NCBI GenBank assembly: GCA_002812745.2
Contig: NCSJ02000073.1
Span: 90,901-154,900 of the forward strand
DNA length: 64,000 bases
DNA from: Scytalidium lignicola
Taxonomy: Eukaryota; Ascomycota; Leotiomycetes
Direction: 5' to 3'
Shown here: in pieces, positions 57,199 to 64,000 of the stretch
How positions within the stretch are numbered: position 1 is the stretch's first letter
Layout of the letters: every line of letters begins with the position of its first letter
The notes under the pieces: generated by a model
Told to the model about the DNA's origin: nothing
What the model saw: only the letters and a program-made list of their open reading frames with translations
Databases searched by the model: none
Program-made: the position numbers and the translations under genes

Positions 57199-57557
57199 TG
57201 TTACGGGTTTTACTGTAACACACTAATTAGTGTAGGCCTGAGGCTTAGTACAAGTATGTTGTACAAGAGAACCTAACAATTAGACAGTTACATGATGAGG
57301 ACCTGGGACCTAGAAGGTCCAGGGTCCATTGGTTTAGGACCCAGGGACCTGGAGGTCCAAAGGTCCAACTGTATTTCATTATCTATATAAGTATGCTGTA
57401 GGAACATGAGAGTAGACTTTTTGTGTTCAACCTAAATACATTACTAAACCCTACCTTGGACTTAGTCACTTGCTTATATGTCATACATTTCCATTGTCCT
57501 TGAACATCTACCTTACCCTTGGTTATCCAATAACCTAGATAGCATAGTTTTATAACA
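57199..57557 (+). repeat. 5' LTR of a Ty3/gypsy element
   Basis: Starts TGTTACGGG and ends TTTTATAACA (TG...CA with a short inverted repeat TGTTA/TAACA). Aligns along its length with 62048-62404, with scattered C/T and G/A differences and small gaps. Contains TATATAA (57384-57390) and a string of GGACC/GGTCC motifs (57298-57370). It is the less decayed LTR. Confidence 0.9.
57384..57390 (+). promoter_or_regulatory. LTR TATA box
   Basis: TCTATATAAGTAT is conserved in both LTRs (the other copy has TATATAA at 62232-62238) despite divergence around it, as expected of the core promoter at the U3/R border. Confidence 0.6.
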
Positions 57558-60500
57558 TTTTGAACATTACTTATCTTGATAAATTAAGATTTGGAAACAA
57601 ACATACTAATAAATAATAACAATGAACAACAACCTGAAGAAGGTTCTGAAAAAGGCTCTGAAAAAGAATTTGAAGAGGGATCTGAAGAAGTATTTAAGGA
57701 AAGTTTAGAAGATAACTTTGAAGAAGACTAAGGTGAAAACCAGATTATCAAGGAAATTAACATTTAAGAAGGAGTATTAGAGGAAGTTGTTATACTACTA
57801 AAGTAATTTACTAAGTTAACAAAAAGATTAACTGTTAAGAAATCATCAAGAGTTGTAAAAAAGAAGCCAACACCTCCATTACCTAAACCTAACTTAAACC
57901 TAACTCTAATACCAAGAGCTCCAAGTCCAGACTTTGATCTAGACTTTAAGCTTAAGAATAACATTGAACAAATCTTAATAACAATCTTAAGAGAAGTCAA
58001 AATTACTAGACTTAACTTGTTTTATAAGGACAAAAAGAAGTTAAAGGCATATCTTGTTCAGATAAGAATTTATTTAGTATTGAATGATCACTTATTACCT
58101 GGAGATATATATAAGATTCTATAAGTATCAATATACTTGAGAGAAGTAATTAAAACCTGGTTTTAACCTTTTAAGGACAAATGGTTTATAACAAACAAGA
58201 AAACAATAAAACAAATAATAATCAACATTATTATAAGTTAAGTTAATTATACTAAGGAACTTAAATGTTTATACAAAGATGTTAACAAAAAAAGAAATGT
58301 TAAAAGACAATTAACTTACTTTAAACAAACTAAGAGCCTTAATAAGTATATAATATTTTACTATTAGTATGTAATATCAGTTAACTAAGAAGAAGAAGCA
58401 TATATACATCAGTATAAGATTAGCTTAAAGGACTTCATTAAGGAAGAACTATATTAACAACTTATAATTATTACATTTAATACTCTTATCAACTTGTTTA
58501 TCAAGATCAAGAATGAACAATATAAGATAAGCCTGGACAAGAAAGGAGGATCTTACTTTAACAGAAAAAANGACTAACAATAAGAAGGATTAAGGAGACC
58601 TTATAAAGTTAGACACCATGAAGAAAGGAAAAACCTTTAAAGGGAAAGGAAAGAAGCATTATAAAGGAAAAAACAAAAAAGAAGAATTCCTTTAAGATCT
58701 TTCTTAAAGAACTTGACAAAAGAAGGAAAAACAAGTTATATTTTAAGTATAAACTTCTTAAACATATAACAAATACTTATAAGAAGGACAACAAGTTAAG
58801 TATATTAGTTAAAGTTAAAGTAATGCAAATCTTTAGAATTGAGGATATTCTGTCAAAATCATCAGAAGAAGAAAGCTTAAACTTAGAAGAGGACTTGTCT
58901 AATGAAAGAACTCTTTAAGACTTAGTAATTACATTACATTATGTTATTAAGACTGATGTGGACAAGATAATAATAGTAAAAATCCTAGAGGCAAACTCTG
59001 TACTTAAGACAAGAACTTAACACAAGAGATATCCTTAAGATAATAACTAAATTAAAGGTTAAAGTAAATGAAGATCAATTCCAAGGGTTAGTAGAATTTA
59101 AATGATTGTGCTAACAGACTTTAAAGTTATACTAACAGAATAATATCTTGTTTTTTAAAGAATTATTAATCTTGAAATATTATCTTACAATTAGTATAAG
59201 GAAACTAAGAGGATAAGAAATCCTGGACAAAAGTTAACTTTATAAAACTATATAATAAGAAGAAGTAATTGTTAAAGTATATAAACTTAATCTTGGAGAT
59301 CTTACTCTAGTTTATAAGACTAACCTCTAAAGTATTATCATAAAAAANGAGAATATATGAATTCCTCTTATTAGTAAAGAGAATTTGGATTTAAGATGAT
59401 TTTGATTAAATGCTTAAGGATACTTGGATAGTTATTGAGGAAGAATTAAGTTATATTATATAAGGACAATATAACTTACAATAAGGAGGTTATTTAATAA
59501 TGACTTTTTAATAAGATTGAATGAAGGCAAAAACACAGTACAAAGAAATTTGAAGCTTAAGAAAATCAATAGAATAACTGCTTGAAGTTGAATAGTATTA
59601 TACTTAACAAGAATAAAAGGAATTAATAAAGATTGTTGTTGAACAAGTTAACTAGAATGTAGAAGCTCTGCTTATAGTTAATAAATTAGAAGAGGATTCA
59701 TTACCTTTAAAACTACTTATTATAATACTTAAAGAAGATGAATTAATACAAAAGATCAATTAACAGTTTAACTAAGAAGTAATAACATACTCTTTGAATT
59801 CTACAAGAAAGATTCTCGAAGAAAATGATGTCTTTATCACTAAGATAAAGGAATACCTTAGTAATGAAATAACAAAATAAGTATAAGATATATATATATT
59901 CATTAACAATAAAAGCTTAGATAAACTAAGGTTAAGAAATCTTAGTAAAAGACAAATAATACTATTTGAGGAATTAGAAAAAAANCATTAAAGTCTTGAA
60001 AATCAAAGATAACATATCAATTAACAATATTAAAAATGTTAACCTCTATTCTATAAATAATAAAAGCTTATTATATATTAATATAAAACTATACAAAAAA
60101 NCTAATAAAAGCCTTAATCAATTTAAAAGTTAAAAGAAACTTCATCAACAAACAAGTTATAAAATAGCTTAGACTTAGTATAAGAGTTAAGGATAACAAC
60201 TACTTGATATCATTAGTAAACAATATTAAGGTTCAAAAGCATGTTAATGTTCAAACTCAAAACCTAGATATAAGGATTAGCAAAAGTTACTAAGAAGAAA
60301 TATCTTTTGATATTATAAGGTTAAGAATATACTAAGTTATATTAAGAATTAAATGGATAAAAAAGTATAATTCAATAATTGATTGAAGAACAAATATGAT
60401 TACCTTCTTAGAAGAAGAACAGAATTCAATGTCCTTAAGAGTTATCCATGTTAATAAGATTATAAAACATATTCTTAAAGAATATTATAAATGACTAGAT

Positions 60501-62047
60501 GACTAGAATTATTTATAGAAAGACCTGATAATTCAACCTTACTTAAGTATAAACTATAAGATTATGAGATAAAGTTTAAAAAGGGGTTTAGACTAGCTTA
60601 TAGACTAATTTATCAAACAACTCTTACTGAGGATAAGGTAATGAAGAAATAGTTACTTGAGAAAATAGTTCTTAGAGGTTTATACTAAGAAGATTATAGT
60701 AAAGTTAAAGTATTATTATATTATACAAAGAAAAGAGATGATTTGTTAGGACAACCTTATAATAACTACAAACACTTGAATAGTAGAACTAAGAAAGACT
60801 AATATCTCTTATTATTGATAAATTCAATGATAGACAAGTTAAAAGGAATTGTTATATTCACTAAACTAAACTTATAATTAGCATTTAATCTGGTTAGAAT
60901 TAAGAGAGATAATAAGTGGAAAACTGCTATTTGAACAAAANTACAGATTATTTAAGCTATTAGTTATAATGTTTAGTATAACTAATATTCTAACAATATA
61001 ANAAAGAGGATAAAGTTTATCTTTTTTAAAAAAAAACATTAAAACAACAAGACTAAGTAATAAACTAGACTAAGTTAAGTTAAGATTATATGAAATTAAA
61101 GAAGTTTATAAACCTTTAACATATAAATTGAAATTACTAATAATAGTTAAGATATATCTTATTTTTTATGTTTTACTTCTTAAATTAATACTTAAGAACA
61201 TCTAAACATTAATACTAGAAGAAGTTAATTTAGAAAGAGAATATAAAGTCAAAAAAAATCATTAACTATAAAATATATTATAAGAAATTATAATACTTAG
61301 TTAAATGGATAAGATATCCAGAAAGTAAGAATAGATAAGAATTTACTTTTAATCTTATAAGTTATAAAAGGTTATTAAAAGAATATTACTAAACTTATCT
61401 TAGAATGGATTTTCAAGTAATAAAATCATAAGGTCAAAGAAGAAGAAGTTAATAACAGAAGAAGAAGTCTTATTTAAGTTAGTAAAATACAACTCTAAGG
61501 TTTGTAAAGAATTCTGTTTCTCTTGCCTCTTTTTTTCTTTTATAACATTTAACTTGTTTAAGGAAGAAAGTCTGTAATAGATCATTTTGCCAGTATATTT
61601 ATAAAAGAACTTCTTTTGCTTGTGTAGATAAGTAAGGCAAACTGTATTCTCAGTTATAACTTGAGTAGCCTTTTCCTCTTTAACCTCAAGACAAGCCTCC
61701 TTCTTATTAAGGGTTTCCTAAGAAGTTATAAGAATACTCTCACTCTTGTATTTACACCTTTGCTGAGTGTACTCATTACAATAGTTAAATTTAAAAACCA
61801 TCAAGCAGATCAAACCATTTTATACACAGAAACTACAAGAAGACATCTTAATATTATACTTTATTATATGATTTCTTAAGTCTAATACTTCTTGATATTT
61901 TCTTGATTTTGTCCTTTCCTCTATACTGTTTTCTAAACGTTGTTGTTTAGGTAGTATATTAGAAAAGAAGAAAGGATTAATAAACAAAGAGAATGTTTAA
62001 AGATAATGTTTTAGTGTTAAGACAACATTAAGTATAAAAGGGGATAA
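57558..62047 (+). mobile_element. Internal region of decayed Ty3/gypsy retrotransposon
   Basis: An acidic leader starting near 57618 is followed by Gag-like text (KKKLKAYLVQIRIYL, YQYVIS, EEEAYIHQYKISLKDF; about 58030-58460). A pol remnant lies at 60260-60990, with RT blocks readable through stops: SYYQ, VIFTKLNL and FNLVRIKRDNKWKTA, corresponding to the YPLPLI, KLDLRxAY and WKTAF boxes. Integrase is not recognisable in the ~1 kb before the 3' LTR. Total element length is 5.2 kb. A purine tract AAAAGGGGATA (62036-62046) directly precedes the 3' LTR. Stops are pervasive and the DNA is AT-saturated, so the element is dead. Confidence 0.82.
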
Positions 62048-62404
62048 TATTACAAGTTTTACTATAACATGATAATTGGTATAAGCCTAAGACTTAATAC
62101 ATAGCAAAGTGTATATAAAGAACTTAATAATCATATAACATAATAAGGACTTAAGGGACTTGAGAGGTCTAAGGGGTTTATAAACTTATAAAACCTAAGG
62201 GGTCTAAGAGGTCTAGTAGGATTTCATTATCTATATAAGTATACTGTAAAAACATGAGAGTAGACTCCTTGTATTCAACTTAAATATATTACTAGATCTT
62301 ACCTTTGACTTAGTTACCTACTTAAGTGTTTTCTGTTTCTACTGTCCTTGAACATCTACCTTACCCCTGCTATCCAGTGACCTGGATAGTGTAGTTTTAT
62401 AACA
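62048..62404 (+). repeat. 3' LTR of the Ty3/gypsy element
   Basis: Starts TATTACAAG (TG of the 5' copy changed to TA) and ends TTTTATAACA. Shares long blocks with the 5' LTR, such as ATGAGAGTAGACT and CTTGAACATCTACCTTACCC. The GGACC/GGTCC motifs of the 5' copy are largely converted to GGACTT and GGTCTA, showing heavier C-to-T decay. No matching 5-bp target-site duplication was found (TTCTT before the 5' LTR, CTAAG after this one). Confidence 0.9.
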
Positions 62405-64000
62405 CTAAGTGGAGAGAATTTATTAATAAGAAGTATTAAATAGATATTAAGATTAGTTATAAACTGTTAAGTAAGAGTATAAGAGGAATCAGATGAGTTT
62501 CTAGATCTTAAAATAAAAGTAACAATCTTAAGTATTAATAATAATGAAATAAACAGAATTCAGGACAAAGCTTCAAGAGTTATAGAAAATGAAGTAAAAG
62601 AAGAGTAATAAAAAAAGTTAATTATAATTGTTAGACTTAGTAAATAACTAAGGGATAAACTATTAATGATGTAAAAGAGAGAGTAACCAGAGAATTAAGA
62701 TTTAAAGCTCTTAACAAGAATATATTATTTTTAGAAGTTGAAATAACTAAACAAAATGTTAAAGTATTAATAAATTCTAGAGTTATAAGAAATTTCATAA
62801 TGTTAGATATAATAGTAAAATTAAATATAAATACTTAAGTTAAGGATTATAGTTATTTAATTAAACTTGTAGATAGTTCTTTTATAATAAGAAGTGTTAA
62901 AGTAAAAACTAAGTTAATAATCATAAGAGTAAGGACTAGTTACTAAGAAAAGATAGTATTTGATATAATTTATATTAAGAACTTTAAAATAATCTTAAGG
63001 ATACCTTAAATATAAAGAAGTAATCTAAGGATTAATTAACAAGAAGAGATTATAAAGTTTTTATAAGATTTACTATAAGAGGTATTAATGAAAACAACAA
63101 AGGATAAAGAATCTTAAGTTATTCATGTAATTAAATTTAGTTAACCTATGATCAAAGACATAGAAATCAGTTTAATTTTAGATTAATCAAGTTAAGATAA
63201 AGGTTTTAAGCATATTCTTAAAGAATATAAAGAATGAATAAAGTTATTTAAAGAAAGACTAGAAGATTCAATGTTATTAGAATGTTAATTGTAAGATTAT
63301 GAGATTAACCTTAAAAAAAGGATTTCAATTATTATTTAAGTTAGTATACTTAATTATAATAATAAAAGACAAGGTGATAAAAGAATAATTAAACAGAATA
63401 GTTAAGAGAGGATTATACTAGAGTTAAACTCTTTAACAAGAGTATTATTATTATTTACAAAAAAGCTAAATAACTTAAAAAGCAAGCTTTATAAGGATTA
63501 TAAAGGTTTGAATAAAGGAATGATCAAAGACTAATATCTATTGTTATTAATAGAAATTACTAAAGATAAGCTTAAAGACATTAAGTTTTTTACAAAATTA
63601 GATTTATAATTAACATTTAACCTTATTAGAATAAAAGAAGAGGATGAATAAAAAGCTGTTATTAAGACTAAATACAAGTTATATAAGTTATTAGTCATGT
63701 TATTTAGATTAACAAACATACTTATTATAATATAAAGGATTGTGAATAAGGTTATTAAAGAATACTTGGAGAAGTTTGTAATAACATATTTAAATAACAT
63801 CTTAATCTTCTTAAAAATATTAAAAGAATATAAAGTTTATATAAAATTCATTCTTAAAGTATTATAAAAAGTAAGCTTTTGATATAAGCTAAGGAAATGC
63901 AAATTCTATAAAANCAAAANGTATAATTTTTTTAAGATATATTATAATACATAATAAAGTTAGAACAACTAAGGAAAAAAACCAAAGCTATTAAGGAATG
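62405..64000 (+). mobile_element. Second decayed Ty3/gypsy fragment, runs off the window
   Basis: Directly after the LTR, a retropepsin-like box is readable (QNVKVLINSRVIRNFIM, about 62750-62805; the family motif is DSGAT.NFI). It is followed by RT blocks at 63480-63960: YKGLNK, FFTKLDL, FNLIRIKEEDE, KAVIKTKYKLYKLLVMLFRLTNI and YLNNILIF (the YLDDIL catalytic box with both Asp codons changed to Asn, GAY to AAY). Stops are frequent. It is a different copy from the first element; Gag is missing, so it is truncated by, or nested with, the first. Confidence 0.8.

Noticed and set aside
1..64000. CRISPR arrays, operons, ribosomal RNA genes or prophage
   Set aside because: Nothing of the kind is visible. 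Intron structure and gene families are those of a filamentous ascomycete, so bacterial feature types do not apply.

Overview
This looks like chromosomal DNA of a filamentous ascomycete (Pezizomycotina). The evidence is short GT-AG introns of 50-143 nt, ascomycete-restricted families (DUF7924, bZIP-DUF3425, Tautomerase_3), and repeats bearing the CpA-to-TpA decay expected of repeat-induced point mutation (RIP). A Leotiomycete is my best guess, not a demonstrated assignment. Single Ns, most of them next to homopolymer runs, and two coding frameshifts at homopolymers suggest a homopolymer-error-prone assembly.

Layout. 1-14.5 kb is a gene desert of ordinary base composition. It holds one 245-bp MITE with perfect inverted repeats and an unusually dense population of a TACWGTA motif. 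14.5-32 kb is the gene-bearing part: a mitochondrial BolA-like protein, a Ser/Gln-repeat single-pass membrane protein, a small hypothetical protein, a proline-rich disordered protein with seven introns (the first six all phase 1), a second gene-poor stretch of about 6 kb, and a C2H2 zinc-finger regulator. 32-41.5 kb holds an FAD aromatic-ring monooxygenase (six exons, one 1-nt frameshift), a proline-rich protein of unknown function, and a DUF7924 protein with a PD...ExK nuclease-like motif.

41.5-52.2 kb is a graveyard: two short-chain dehydrogenases, a bZIP-DUF3425 regulator, a PCMH-type FAD oxidoreductase, an MFS sugar transporter and a Tautomerase_3 protein. All are recognisable and all carry in-frame stops, most of them explicable by C-to-T or G-to-A changes. 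It resembles a dead catabolic or secondary-metabolism cluster.

52.2-64 kb is very AT-rich repeat DNA: a decayed Crypton-like element (GCR1_C/DUF3504 type), a GC island with iteron-like repeats, a Ty3/gypsy element with two LTRs (57199-57557 and 62048-62404), and a further decayed gypsy protease/RT segment running off the end. The window therefore passes from a normal compartment into a RIP-affected, transposon-rich one, with DUF7924 at the border. The living genes are not an obvious pathway; only the pseudogene block looks functionally coherent.
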